A DNA stretch of 64,000 bases, from the NCBI GenBank assembly GCA_032622095.1, contig CP136069.1:154369043-154433042 (forward strand). The letters are read 5' to 3'. A program made the translations under genes and the position numbers. This document shows, piece after piece, positions 11,129-23,212 of the stretch; within the stretch, counting starts at the first letter, position 1, and the number at the start of each line of letters is the position of its first letter. The notes below the pieces were generated by a model that was given only the letters and a program-made list of their open reading frames with translations, did no database searches and had not been told where the DNA came from. This DNA comes from Siphonodentalium dalli. Its lineage: Eukaryota; Mollusca; Scaphopoda; Gadilida; Siphonodentaliidae.

Positions 11129-12373
11129 TCTAACCGTGCGTTTCATTGTGGTCTGGATCGTAACAACTGGTATAGAAAATATAATAAACACAACAGTCAA
11201 CTGTTCTGAGTAGCGTACGGATTTTTTCCTGTCGTGATAAACGTGAGCGCCTCGTAAAAGATAATCCCCCGCAGTTTCATCCGAGGAGAAAAACCGTACG
11301 CTACTCAGAACAGTTAACAGCGAGAGCGATAAGAGATTTTGACATTTTCTCCTGATCATTTTTCGGAATAAATGTTGGCAGAACATACACGTTATTGCAG
11401 TGGGCTGACGGTAACATTGTGTGATATTGACTTCTTGGAAGCCTATGTTCAATTTCGTCGCTTCGACTCAAAGCTGTCACTGTCACACCTTGTTATCGTC
11501 AATCCGCCACAATAACTTACAATAATCGAGTAAAGGTCTACTCTAGTTGAAACGTGTTACATAACAATATGATTCAGACGACACATATACGTGAATATTC
11601 TCGCTCGATGTCTGACAATCAAAACAAAACGCCGATATAATCATAATCAGGGAATAATAAGCAATTACTTCTACCCTCCTAATTTGGTAGTTGAAGGGAA
11701 GATAGCGTTGCGGATGTAAAAAGTACATACACCTCCAAGTTATCTTGTATGCAGGTGAAAGTTAATAATTAAATGCTCATAAACAGCCGCCGTACCTTTA
11801 CGTGTATTCTCAGATTAAACAGTATATATATGATCGATCACATCCGACGTACATTGTGCAATTATTCAGGATGTGCGTAATACGAAAATCAATTCGCTTT
11901 CAAGCAATCAGGATTTGATCAGACTTTAGATGGTTTCTGTGAGAATCGATTCCTGTGGGAAACTACATACCCCATGTCATATTTTCGATAAATGCAGATT
12001 GCCGAGAAAATTGATTTAAAGCGCCGTTTATATTAGCAATGTGAGACGCCCACATATATATACTATATAAGAGATACCCGAGGTGGGTATTCTGAAACAC
12101 CCTGGACGACGAGATGACGTCTGAGGCTTCTCCCAAGCCGAACATGCACGTGAGTAAAATTATAGTTTCAATGGTAGGGCGTGGCACGAAGGTAGAACTT
12201 CCATGATATATTGCCGATCATATGTCGGGGTATAGAGAATGCGATGTTTTGTATTGTTTGTTTGTTTGTTTGTTTTTTGTTTTTTGTTTGTTTTCTTTTT
12301 CTTTTTATTATATAAACTAGACATACCCGAAAACACTCATTTTGTAATAATACTAATTGTTGATATCATGTTA
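11129..12373. other. Gene-free stretch
   Basis: There is an imperfect inverted repeat at about 11195-11310: the GTCAACTGTTCTGAGTAGCG at 11196 is complementary to CGCTACTCAGAACAGTTAAC near 11300. A T-rich tract with repeated TTTGTTTG lies at about 12250-12300. No coding region is supported. Confidence 0.55.
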
Positions 12374-12667
12374 AAAGCACGGGCGGCGTTTGTTGCAGAA
12401 ATATTCATATTTGTTCAAATCGCCATCAACAGATGGAATATTAAAATATATATAGTTTTGTTCATATGCCAAACACAATCAGCGGGTAAATAGTATATTA
12501 TCGTCAAGACGTACGATGGTGTACGTAAACAAGAGCCTGCTCGTGTTACATATGTTTTGCTTCTGTTTACATAACACAACGCAATTCTATTGGTTAATCA
12601 CACACAAATGATATAAACGCTCTTTATTATTTCCATATCAGGAACAGTAACAAATAACGCTCTTTAT

Positions 12668-13054
12668 GAGGCCCCCACCCCCTACCCCCTGGAGTACGGA
12701 ATACCACATAACACAGAGGGTGGAATACGGAATACCAGTTAACAGCCAAATTTATTTTCCGGATAATTTTTCTATTGCCGTACGAACGCCGGGCATCCCG
12801 CAGTGTCCACGTCTAAAATGATATAAAATGACGATGATCGACGATTTGTATGTCAAACCGTGAATTTATTGTGACAAAAATCGCATTTTTAATATTATGA
12901 TCATTTTTTGGAAGGTCGGCGTACGAATACCGGTATTTTTTGGAATACCGAATACCTCCTAACAGAGGGGCCGGAATACGGCGTACCTCATACCAGGGCA
13001 TGGAATACGGCGTACGAAAGGGTGGGGGGGGGGGGGGGGGGGGGTGGGGGCCTC
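12668..13054. mobile_element. 387 bp TIR element (hAT-like MITE)
   Basis: The ends are perfect 15 bp inverted repeats, GAGGCCCCCACCCCC. CTTTAT lies on both sides (12662-12667 and 13055-13060). The related copy at about 10874 has this CTCTTTATGTT site uninterrupted, which confirms the insertion. A long G run (about 13022-13044) sits just inside the right end. It has no ORF of its own. Confidence 0.85.
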
Positions 13055-13146
13055 CTTTATGTTTGCCATATCCGGATCTAAACAAAAGCCAGGTTCTGTA
13101 ACGTTTTTTTGCTTTTGTTTGCATAACAAAGGAAAACCATTTGACA

Positions 13147-14146
13147 ACTAGAATGCACTCAGGGAGATGCCAACGTGCGCAAAAATGTAATAAACAATAA
13201 TTTCACTGTATTTTACTTAATTTATTTAATTTAATTTAATGTTAGCAAAAAAAGACAATTACCATTTCTCATTTCATCACAGATAAAAGGCAAATTACTA
13301 TATTAATCATTTAAGTAATTAAAACCAATTCCATGTTGCCGAAAGGATGAGACTTTAATATCGATTACATTTTTTTCAGCGGCATATTTTCATTTTCCGA
13401 TAGTCAAAGTTGACCAAAGGAGCAATTATAAGAAATAATTAATACCATTTGTGTAAATATTGATAGCAGCCAATACATGTATGCAACAATAAATATCAAT
13501 AATTAATCAATAATTAATCAATAACGATCATTTATGTAATAATAAACTCTTCAAACGGTGTTTGTGTCAACAAATGCGTTTTGTTTTGTATCACGTCATT
13601 CGTCGTATTTGACCCGGAACTCGGCTGAAGGTTATGCTATTCAATCTATTGTGTCGAATTACGAAATCGCGTTTTGAATGTCTCTCTTTTCCCGCACGAT
13701 AAAAAGAGGTCTTCGCACGAACCAAAATGATAAAACTTCCGAATTATAAGTAAAAATGACGAAATGAAGGAGTCTATGTTGGTCCCGAAGGAGTCTATAG
13801 ACTCTTTGATGTAGAGTTCTGATGGAGAAAATGTAGGTCGATCTATTTTTGTCATAACTCTGACGTATTTTGACCTGGGAGAACAAATCGAAATCGAGGC
13901 TCACTACGAGCATGCCAGTTTTAAATATAGAAACAGGGAATCCCGACAAATGGCGATATCGGCGACAAACAAATAATCGAAAACAACACATAAAATAAAC
14001 ATAGCAAAAACGCGGCACAGTAAAAACGTCAGAACGCCACGAGGTTTTACGTCGTTTTTGGTGACGCCATGGAGTGAAACGGAGTAGGGTGACACGAACG
14101 TACCTACGAATATGTCTGATCGCCATACTGTTGCGCGAGCGCAAGT
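13147..14146. other. About 1 kb non-coding insertion in repeat family A
   Basis: This segment separates parts of the repeat that are adjacent in the 10589-11128 copy (…GACAA and TAACATACTG…). The minus-strand ORFs here have no recognisable product. Terminal repeats are not evident, so its nature is unknown. Confidence 0.5.
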
Positions 14147-14300
14147 AATAACATACTGTGTATACCATATTTCTGATTGATATAAGAACAAAGTACATGT
14201 ATGTATATATTTTACTATTATTTCTGTTAATGGCGGTTTTTGATGGAGGTGAATATTTTAACAGCATAGCTGCCGCCAACGACGCCCGTATCATTAAAGC

Positions 14301-15529
14301 AGCGGAACTAATATGAAATAAATGCATTTGGGAATTCAATATCAAACACAATTTCGTGCTCCAAACATGTAATTTTTTCTATATAAAAAGTAAAATAGGT
14401 ATCGTAACTATTAGCCTGGAATCCTATTTACACATTTAAGAACTTGACGTGACGGCTAATCTCACACGTTGCTTTGTATACTGATTTACGTTGGTGTTAA
14501 TGTGATATATACGCCTGAATATATCCGACGGGATGGACGTGCAACGTCAGATCTGGCCTAAACACAATTCAATGCAGGGTTGTCGGTTTTAACACCACTA
14601 AATATGCCCTTCGAATTCAACATCCTTTGATATAGTTCGATCTTTTATTTTACAAACTGAACGGGCCCCATGACACCGAATTGATACAAATCTTCCTGTG
14701 TCCTTAGCAAGGACAACAACTTAGGGGATAAATATGTTGTCTGATGTGATTTTGGGACGTGTATCGGTTTGTTTTACGATGGAAAATGCAGTTTTACAGG
14801 CGACGCGAGGAGACATCCTTTCTGAACTGTACAGAAATGTATTCTATTTCAAGCGGAAATAATTCGCACCTAAGAATTATGTGATATTTTTAAACAGAAA
14901 TTGTTTTTCTAAAAACTAAATTAAAATGAACAAGGGTTATCCTAAGTTATAATATTTTCCAATAGACTGATGTATTTCACACATTGTCTGATTGTTTGCC
15001 ACTTGGGCGTTGGGACTTTTTATTTTATTTTATAGCGATTTTTAACAAACTACTGATTTGTTGCGATCAAATTCTTACTAGGGGGTAGGGGAAGTATTTC
15101 TCTACAAATTAATACTAAAACGGTATGTATCTTTTCAAACTCAGTTTCAATCAAACGGTATATAATAAGTGTCCGTACAGTGTGTGAACTTAGGCATGAA
15201 TAACGTAATTCCACTATGAACAATGTCGATGTTTTTCCATGATTTTCACGAGAACATAGGTCAGGAGAGTTTTCTATAACAATACACGAGTATTTGGATG
15301 TCTATTGGTTGTCAATGCTCACATGTTTCGAGGCCGATTTTTGTTTACATGTTTTCAATATGGCCGCCAAAATTAAATATCTGACCTGGTAAATTTCAAT
15401 TCGCAAATAATCAGGAAGTTTATGAGTTATTAAGTCGTGTGATATGTCACTCTAATGGTAATTTAGTATTCCTTATTTGTTGCTATGAATCAAATTCATA
15501 TATTTAAAATGGCCGCCAAAATGGTCGCC
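14301..15529. other. Gene-free stretch
   Basis: AT-rich DNA with no coding signal. ATGGCCGCC-type motifs near 15360 and 15508 are similar to those in the palindromes further right. Confidence 0.5.
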
Positions 15530-16440
15530 GAAATCTTATAGTTCAGTTTCTGTTGTTTGGAACTGGTTGAAAATTGTGACTTTATTTTGAATTTGTTATA
15601 TTAAGTGATCTGTGGGGGCAATGAAATAAGCAATTATTGGGGTCCTAGCCCGTTCCGATCCCTCAAAAATTTGATTTTACAGAGAAAAAAATCACAGTTG
15701 GCTTTCTATTCATATTTCAACAAGAAATGAGCAGAACTGTGGAATGTAACTGAGGAATACCACAACTCATGAATATTCTAACATGGGAACAAAAATTGTA
15801 ACTTTGGCTCAAAATGGCCACTAAAATGGCCGCCAAAATGTGGAAAATGATAGATATTGCCCCAGTGTGTCCTGCTGCAATCGCTTACAAGTTGTGGTTG
15901 GTGAATAAAATTGGCTATTCTACCTTCTATATATTGAATATTAACATGTCTGATGCACTTTGGTTACTAGTTACAATTATAACCAAGACATTACCATAAA
16001 TATTGGATTTTTCTATTACTAAAAAATTGGCAAAACAGTATTCAAGATGGCTTCCAAAATGGCAACTTATTTGGGTAAAAAGTAGATTTTTCACATAAAT
16101 CCGGAACATAATTCTCTGCGGTTCCGAAAAGGTAGCAAAATGTGACCCATTTGGTTGTTAGACATGTTAGTTAATCGACTGACACTATATTCTAATATGG
16201 TTGTCCCGGTACATTATGAGGCATGACAAATTTAATTTTAAATTATGCAGTATGCACAGGAATTGTGCCAAAAAAGTCTGTTTGGTTGCTGTTTTTGAAA
16301 GGAAATGAGCAGAATTGTTAAACGGACCTGCGATTGACATAATATATGGCTACTCTAGCATAAAATATATATCAACTGTTGTCAGGGAAATCGTTTAACA
16401 GTTCCTCCTCTGACATGACCTCTCTATGGATTAACATATC
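15530..16440. repeat. Foldback-like element, left arm
   Basis: About 0.9 kb that is the diverged reverse complement of 18120-18578 plus 20079-20550. Anchors include GGGATCGGAA near the outer end, GCGATTGCA, TTTGGCTCAAAATGGC, GACCCA next to a NTTGG block, and ATGAGGCATGACAAATTTAA with its complement near 18230. Arms of equal length around a central tandem array give a foldback architecture. No transposase is seen. Confidence 0.8.
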
Positions 16441-16449
16441 GTTGAGTTA

Positions 16450-18115
16450 CTGTTAAAAGTGATAGCCACCCAAGGTACACATGTACAACCCACCCATGAC
16501 CATACAGTCACTCCATATACACATAAACACCACACAGATGACAATATAGTAGCTCACTGTATACACATACAACTCACCCATGACCGCACATCAAATTTGT
16601 GTATACCCATACACACCACACATGACCATACACCCAATAGTAGCAATGCAGGCACACCAAGTATACTTCTATTGACCTCAACATTGGCCATGCAGTTCCA
16701 CACTATGGCCAAATAGCCACTGAAGATATACATATACACCGCACACACGACCATAGTGATCCAATGTATACATTTGCACCTAACCATCGGTCATATAGAC
16801 ACTCGCTTTATACATTACCCCCTCACCAAGACCATACAGCCACACTCGTGTATACCCGGGAAACCCCACACAGCCATGAGTCACCATACAGGCACACCAT
16901 GTAATCCCCTGCACCCGACCCACGGACATATAGTCACTCCCTGTATAGCTATTTACCACATTCATGATCATACAGTCAATAATTGTATACCCATCCACCT
17001 TACAAGTGGCTATACGGTCCCTCCCTGTATATATATTCACCACGTATGCAAAATAGCCACTCAAGATATACACCCCACCCTTGACCATTGAGTCACTCCA
17101 GGTATACATATGCACCTCATCAATCGTTTTATACCCATGCCCCTCATCCATGACCATACAGCCACACTTGTGTATACCTGTAAACATCACGCATGGCAAC
17201 GCAGCAATGAATCACCATACATGCACACCCGTGTACTCATACACCTGACACATGACCATATTGTCACCCCCTGTAAACCTATTCACCACATTCATCATAA
17301 TAGAGTCACTCCTTGTTCACCTATTCACCTCACCATTGACCACACAGTCACTGCCTGTATACCGACTCACCATACCCATGGCAATATAGCCACTCGATAT
17401 ACATATACACCCACCCAGATGCACCAATACCCCGCACACATGGCCACTCACACCTTATTGACTTGCATATACACACACATGACAATTCAACCACTCGCTG
17501 TATACTCACACACACCATCCGTGATCACAAAGCTACTCTCTGAGTCCATGTATATCTATACACCTACCAATGACAATATACACCCCTGACATATATTAAT
17601 ATGCACCCCACCCATTAACTATATACCCACACGCTCAACAACGACGGCACAGCTATACCCAATGCATACATATACACTTAACGCATTGTCGTAATGTCAT
17701 TACATGTACACTTACTCGTATACACATTAACCATATCCATTTAACCAATCCCTGTTGCACTCACGAAAAAACAGAAAACAGATGGGTGACAATACATCCA
17801 TCCAAGATACACATGTACATCCCACCATGACCGTCACTCCATATATACATAAACAACACACCACATCAATGCCCATACAGCCACATCATGTATACATGTA
17901 CATCCATACATAACCATACAGTCACTCCCAATATAGATATTCACCTCGCACATGATCAAACACCCTCTACTTGTATACATATACATCTCACAATGGACAT
18001 TCCACCATGACCATATAGTAACTCATTGTATACATATTCACATAATTCATGACCACAAAATAACTCCCCTATTCACTGCACTTACACGTGACCATACAGT
18101 ACCTAACAATAGCCA
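16450..18115. repeat. Degenerate minisatellite, about 42-43 bp unit
   Basis: The array is roughly 38 diverged units built on CCATGACCATACAGTCACTC followed by CTGTATACATATACACC. The near-42 bp period leaves frames open for long runs (for example 17110-17589), giving His/Thr-rich repeat peptides such as THDHTVTPCIHIHLT. These are a by-product of the period. It forms the loop between the two foldback arms. Confidence 0.85.
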
Positions 18116-18578
18116 CAGATTATGGTTCATCTCAGTTCCGTTTCAAAGTTCTGCCCATTTGCTTTAAACCATATTTCCAGAATCCCAAAAGAGGTTCTCA
18201 GCAAAATTCCATGTTGCAACTTTAAAATTAATTTGTCATGCCCCATAAGGAACTGATACAACCAGAAAATTACCAGATATAATAATTAGTTGTCAGTTGA
18301 TTACCTAACATATATAATAACCAAGTGGGTCACAATATGCTAACTTATTTGGTACAGCAGAGAATACTGTTTCGGATATATGTTTTTTTCATCCAAGTGG
18401 GTTGCAATTTTGAAAACCGTCTTGAGTCTACAACACATTAAAAATAGATCAAAAACAATAAGCACCTCGCATACCAAAGTTAGTTTCATCTTACTTTAAA
18501 GATGGTCCAAACCTGCTCGAAAAATGAATTTTTACAGATATTTATGTCAAGTTTGTGTTAGCAAAAATCCAATATTTC

Positions 18579-20071
18579 CAGGGGGGGGGGGGGGGGGTCG
18601 GAAAAAATTTCCAGGCACGTATGATCATTTTAATTTTTTCCGGCCTCGGGGGACCCACCCACCCAATTTCTTCCGTTTCAGACCTTTTTTTCCAGGCAAT
18701 TTTGGACACCCACCCTTTTTTTGCGGTCAGTTTTGGACACCCACCCCCCTAAATTTGAGAAAATTTTCAACTGAGCAACCAAATAGCTGATTATCCTGCA
18801 TTATCATAATTTATTGCGCGATATTTGAAAAGAACAGTGCATAATGAGATAACGATACTATTTGAATTTATCATATAAGTGTCATTAATCAAGAGATGTG
18901 TCAACATAATCACATTTCTAGGGATATATAGGCAGAGTGCCAAAGTTTTTATTAACATTCATTTTCATAATATATAGTCACATGATCTAGTCACATAATC
19001 ACATTTGAGTATTCTACAGAATACATGGTACCGGTACAACAAATTTCAGATTATTTGATATTTTGATATTTGCTATGTGATATACAGTAATGTCCTAATT
19101 AATTGTCTCCATAACCACAGCAAAATAATGGGTAATTTTTCAGGATTTAGTTGGAAATATGGCTTGTTGTCATTCATCGGAAAGCTCTCCCCTGAAAAAT
19201 TACCCATTATTCTGCTGTGGTTATGGAGTCGTTTAATTAGGGCATTACTGTATTGCTGGAACCAAATTGTTTATCAAAACATGTGGAAATACAACTGTTC
19301 ATCCCAGTTTATCCCAGTTTGAAGAATAATGCTAATACCAAACACAACCATGATATACCCGCGTGACTCTTCATGGTGCATCTCAGAAACCAGAACTGAG
19401 GAAACATGTTATAGCGTGTAATGGCAGGCTGGTAGCCACTGCCTGAAGTAATAGGCTTCGTAATAATTGGGAATAATATGGATGGATAGCCCAATCTCAC
19501 TTCTTTTTTGCTCACGATATCAGTGACGATAAAATCTTTGTCACTGTGATCAACATTACAAGCTGATCCACATTAACTTGGAAAACAATTTGAAATTGTT
19601 CAAGCTGGCCTTCAATTTATTTGTTAAGATTTTATGTTTTATGTTGTCAAAAGTCTATTTTATTCCATTATTTATTATATCTTTATTTCCATGTCATATA
19701 TGGTCAAATGTGCTTTCATTTTATTGCTTATTTTCAGCTGAGTTCTGCATAGTTATTCTTATTTTGTTGTATCAGTAGATGGAATCCTGATTAAATTTAA
19801 TTTTCCAATAGCGCAGTTTCTAGTTCTGTCAAGTTGAATTTGGGTTATTGTTGGCCATTGTGCAACTGATCCAACTTCTGATAACCTCTATATATAGTAT
19901 AGCATTACTATTAACTATATATAATCTGTTTCTGTTCAAAACACATCAAAATAAGACTCAATAGCAGGAGTGGAAAACAATTTTGGCATATGGAAAAAAC
20001 TGCTTTTTGGACCCGAGAGACGCCCACCCACCCCATCATACGTGCCTGGAATTTTTTCCGACCCCCCCCTG
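18579..20071. mobile_element. hAT-like non-autonomous element, 1.49 kb
   Basis: The left end is CAGGGG with a G run, then TCGGAAAAAATTTCCAGGCA. The right end is the inverse, TGCCTGGAATTTTTTCCGAC with a C run and CCTG. ATATTTC flanks both sides (18572-18578 and 20072-20078). The duplicated segment at 20746-20752 carries ATATTTC without the element, giving an empty-site paralogue. CAG-starting ends and a 7-8 bp duplication fit hAT. No transposase ORF is seen. Relatives with the same G-rich ends occur at 22258-22702, 26586-27020 and 28795-29085. Confidence 0.8.
19085..19250. mobile_element. mariner-type MITE, 166 bp palindrome
   Basis: The ends CAGTAATG and CATTACTG are flanked by TA on both sides (19083-19084 and 19251-19252). 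Arms of about 60 bp are complementary, for example CTCCATAACCACAGCAAAAT with ATTCTGCTGTGGTTATGGAG. A related copy lies at 42100-42207. It is nested in the hAT-like element. Confidence 0.88.
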
Positions 20072-20078
20072 ATATTTC

Positions 20079-21361
20079 TGGTAATTTCAGTGGTTACACT
20101 ACTAACCATTACATAAGGTGAATCAGAATGTTAGTTTTCAATGGATATAAGGCAGAATATCCCATTTTATTCATCAACAACAACGTGTACGCGATTGCAA
20201 GGCACGCTGGGGCAATATCTACAAATTTCCATATTTTGGCGGCCATTTTGAGCCAAAGTAACACGTTTTGTTTCATGAGATGGAATATTCATGGGTAATG
20301 ATCTGGCTCACTTACATAACACATTTCTACTCATTCTTTGTTGAAATATGACTAAAATCACAATTGTGATTTTTTTTTGGTGAACTTTTATACTGCGTTC
20401 TGTAAACTCAATTTTGTTAGGGATCGGAAGGAGCCAGGAACCCGACAATTACGTGTTTTAGTGCCCAATGCTCAGTTAATATAAAATACAAAAAAAAAAT
20501 CTCAACCAGTTCCAAACAGCAGAAACTGATTTAGAAGATCCGCATTGGGGGCGGTCTACATGCAGCGCAAGATCTAATTTCATTTGGAGGGGACTTCAAG
20601 CAGACGACAGACATGCGAAAAAATAATCCAAGAGGAGAATGGTTCATATATATTCATGGGTGGGAACTGTTCAGACAGTAAATATATTGTGATTGAAAGG
20701 TGAATTTTTACCGATCTTTATGTCAGTTTGTGAGCGTAAAATCCAATATTTCTGGTTATTTCAGTGGTTACACTACTAACAATTAAACAAGGTGAATCAG
20801 CATGTTAGTTTTCAGTGGATATAAGGAAGAATATTCCATTTTATTCATCAACGACAACGTGTAAGCGATTGCAGGGCACGCTGAGGCAATATCTACAATT
20901 TTCCTTATTTTGGCATCCATTTTGAGCCAAAGTAACACTTTAGGTTTCATGAGTTGGAATATTCATGGGCATTGGTGTGCCTCACTTAGGCCTACATAAC
21001 ACATTTCTACTCATTCTATGTTGAAATATGACTAAAATCCCAATTTTATACTGCGTTCTTTAAACTCAAATTTGTTGAGGGATCGGAAGGGTCTAGGACC
21101 CCAACAATTACGTGTTTTATTGCATCAATGATCTGTTAATGTAAAAATACAAAATAAATCACAATTATCAACCAGTTCCAAACAGCAGAAACTGATTTAG
21201 AAGATCCGCATGGGGGGTGTTCTACGTGCAGCGCAAGATCTATGTTCATTTCGAGGGGACTTCAAGCAGACGACAGACATGCGAAAAAATAATCCAAGTG
21301 GAGAATGGTTCATATATATTCATGGGTGGGAACTGTTCAGACAGTAACTATATTGTGATTT
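20079..21361. repeat. Tandem duplication of the foldback right arm end
   Basis: Copy 1 (20079-20696) and copy 2 (20753-21361) match through TTCAGTGGTTACACTACTAA, GTTAGTTTTCA, ACTTCAAGCAGACGACAGAC and TTCATATATATTCATGGGTG. Copy 2 is preceded by 20697-20752, which corresponds to the pre-insertion sequence at 18520-18578. The duplication therefore includes the uninterrupted target of the hAT-like element. Confidence 0.85.
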
Positions 21362-22238
21362 GCAATTTGCCGCACACTGGCATCAAAAAATTGCGAATGT
21401 GTTGAAAATGAGCCTACAAAATGTCACACAGTTCTTAATTGATATAATCTCTTCAGGAACACATTGTTTCCTCGAAAAATGATAGGAGTGTTTTAGATAT
21501 CACGGTGGATATCTTCCGTGCAGTAACGCACTATTATTAAATATTACCCGATGCGCGTTCAACTCATCGTCAATACCACAACAAGGCCATTATATAGCGA
21601 ACACATTCGGCAAGAGACGAATTATGAATGAAATTGATTAAACCACAACAGTGATATACTATCAAGACGACAAAATTGGAAACAAAATCCTGCGCAATTT
21701 TCGGTGTAGAATTTTCACGGCGATCATAGTTTGTCATCATCTGCACTATCTTCTTATTAGTATGTATTGTCATTATCATCATTGTCATCATGATGGACGG
21801 GTATATATGTTTCCCGTTTGCACAACTAGGCTGTCGATTAAATTGTTACTTCAACTGTTAATATAGTATATATTCACGCCTATATAAACAACTCGAATGA
21901 CGTTGATTGTACTCTTTGCAGCGTGTGCATGCATGTCCCGTCGATTCTACTAATATCTTTGTTATCAATGTCTCACGAGATTGGGTACGAAAATAGAGGT
22001 ACGATCGATTAGATTATGTCGCAAACGCAATCGTATGTTCTCTCGATAGGTCACGGTGCTCTGGGATAATTACACGGTGTTCAGGCATGTAATTCGTCAT
22101 TCTCAGATAAGAACAGCTCACCTTCCACGTAAGGAAATCTCTAAAACAGATTATGAGAATAATCGGGTTATCTTCTAATGAATGCTGTCACCAATATCGA
22201 ACGTTAGATTATGTGAGCTCAGACGAGATCAGCATGTC
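21362..22238. other. Gene-free stretch
   Basis: No repeat relation or coding signal is recognised. A short ATCATCATTGTCATCATGAT run lies near 21776. Confidence 0.5.
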
Positions 22239-22257
22239 GTTTAGATGTACTGAGGCC

Positions 22258-22702
22258 GGGTGGGGGGGGGGGGGGGGTCGGAAAATTGTTTCAGGCACAT
22301 ATGCTGATTTTTTACTTTCGACCCTTGTTGGGACCCACCCACCCCCTTTTAACACTAAAACAGAGATTTGCGGGGGGGGGGGGGAAATTCACTGTAAAAA
22401 GCTGTATATGAATTTCTGTGCATAAAATTTGCCATGGATGTTACCATTGACATGTAAATAGGAACGAGTCATTTCCAAATTTGCAACAAAATACAACACG
22501 ATAACTGCCTGAAGTCAGTTTAGCAGTTAGAATTACATTATTTCTCTTATTCTAAGGTGTTTTAAGCCAAACTCATTGCAAAAACAGTAAAAAAACGTGC
22601 AGGAAATTGTTTTTTGAGTTGCGAAAAAATTTGCTTGTTGGTCCTATCGACCACCCATCCACCCGGCATACGTGCCCGGAAAAATACCCCCCCCCGGAGG
22701 CG
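22258..22702. mobile_element. hAT-like G-rich-ended element, copy
   Basis: A G run with GTCGGAAAA and CAGGCACATATG at left is inverted against CATACGTGCCCGGAAAAATA with a C run at right. It has no ORF. It lies entirely inside the long direct repeat and was duplicated with it. Confidence 0.6.
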
Positions 22703-23068
22703 ACTAATTTTTTCACCCTGATGAAAATCTCAGTTCCTCGCAGACATTCAATTCACTTCACTTGATGCTACTGATCTACATTCATGGTAAACCAGACATC
22801 TTTCTGAAATATAGGTACTGTCATGGACCATCATACAGGGCGACTTGGGACACATCTTCTCCCTAAAATATGTCCCATCTCCCTATTTTGTCCCATACCA
22901 GGAGAGGTGACCTCTCTCATTTACCAATAGCATCTTTAAAGAATATTTACTGATTATAGTCGTATTCTTACTCAATATATGGTTTTAAAAATGGGCTCTT
23001 GTATCGAATAATACGTATTTGATCATAGAAGAGATGTAATTCATGAGTCAGAACCATTAAGTCATATA

Positions 23069-23212
23069 TTAAAAGCACGGATGGCGTTCGTTGCAGAAAT
23101 GTGCGTATTTGTTCAAATCGCCATCAACAGAAGGAATATTAACATATATAAAGTTTTGTTCATATGCCAAACATAATCAGCGCGTAAATAGTCTATTGTT
23201 GTCAAGACTACG
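23069..23212. repeat. Dispersed repeat family A, fragment
   Basis: It matches the start of the 10589-11128 copy (GCACGG, TGGCGTTCGTTGCAGAAAT, CATATGCCAAACATAATCAG). It is cut at 23212 by the 5' end of the retroelement. The first codons of the long ORF beginning at 23091 therefore come from this repeat, not from the retroelement. Confidence 0.85.

Larger units (their letters stand above)
12374..14300. repeat. Dispersed repeat family A, copy split by two insertions
   Basis: Segments 12374-12667, 13055-13140 and about 14147-14300 match the continuous copy at 10589-11128 in order. The first gap is a small TIR element (12668-13054) and the second is about 1 kb of unrelated sequence. Confidence 0.8.
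18120..20550. repeat. Foldback-like element, right arm (interrupted)
   Basis: The arm consists of 18120-18578 and 20079-20550, together about 930 bp, matching the inverted left arm of about 910 bp. It is interrupted by the hAT-like element 18579-20071. CAACCAGTTCCAAACAGCAG near 20505 complements the outer part of the left arm near 15560. Confidence 0.8.
22239..23212. repeat. Long direct repeat, left copy, flanking the 23213-26566 retroelement
   Basis: The segment starts GTTTAGATGTACTGAGGCCG and ends GTTGTCAAGACTACG. The same segment recurs at 26567-27528 with a few substitutions and small indels. The left copy stops exactly where the retroelement begins. In the right copy the repeat family continues unbroken past the same point (ATGGTGTACG…, as at 10729 and 12510). 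Confidence 0.92.

Noticed and set aside
16459..17589. His/Thr-rich ORFs on both strands at 16.4-17.6 kb
   Set aside because: The near-42 bp minisatellite period keeps frames open; both strands are open and units are too diverged to look selected at codon level.
16450..18115. CRISPR-like spaced repeats
   Set aside because: Units are contiguous and diverged with no constant repeat and unique spacers, and the context is animal DNA.
23091..23212. First 40 codons of the long ORF starting at 23091
   Set aside because: They derive from dispersed repeat family A (the same peptide is read at 27407), fused by chance to the retroelement frame.
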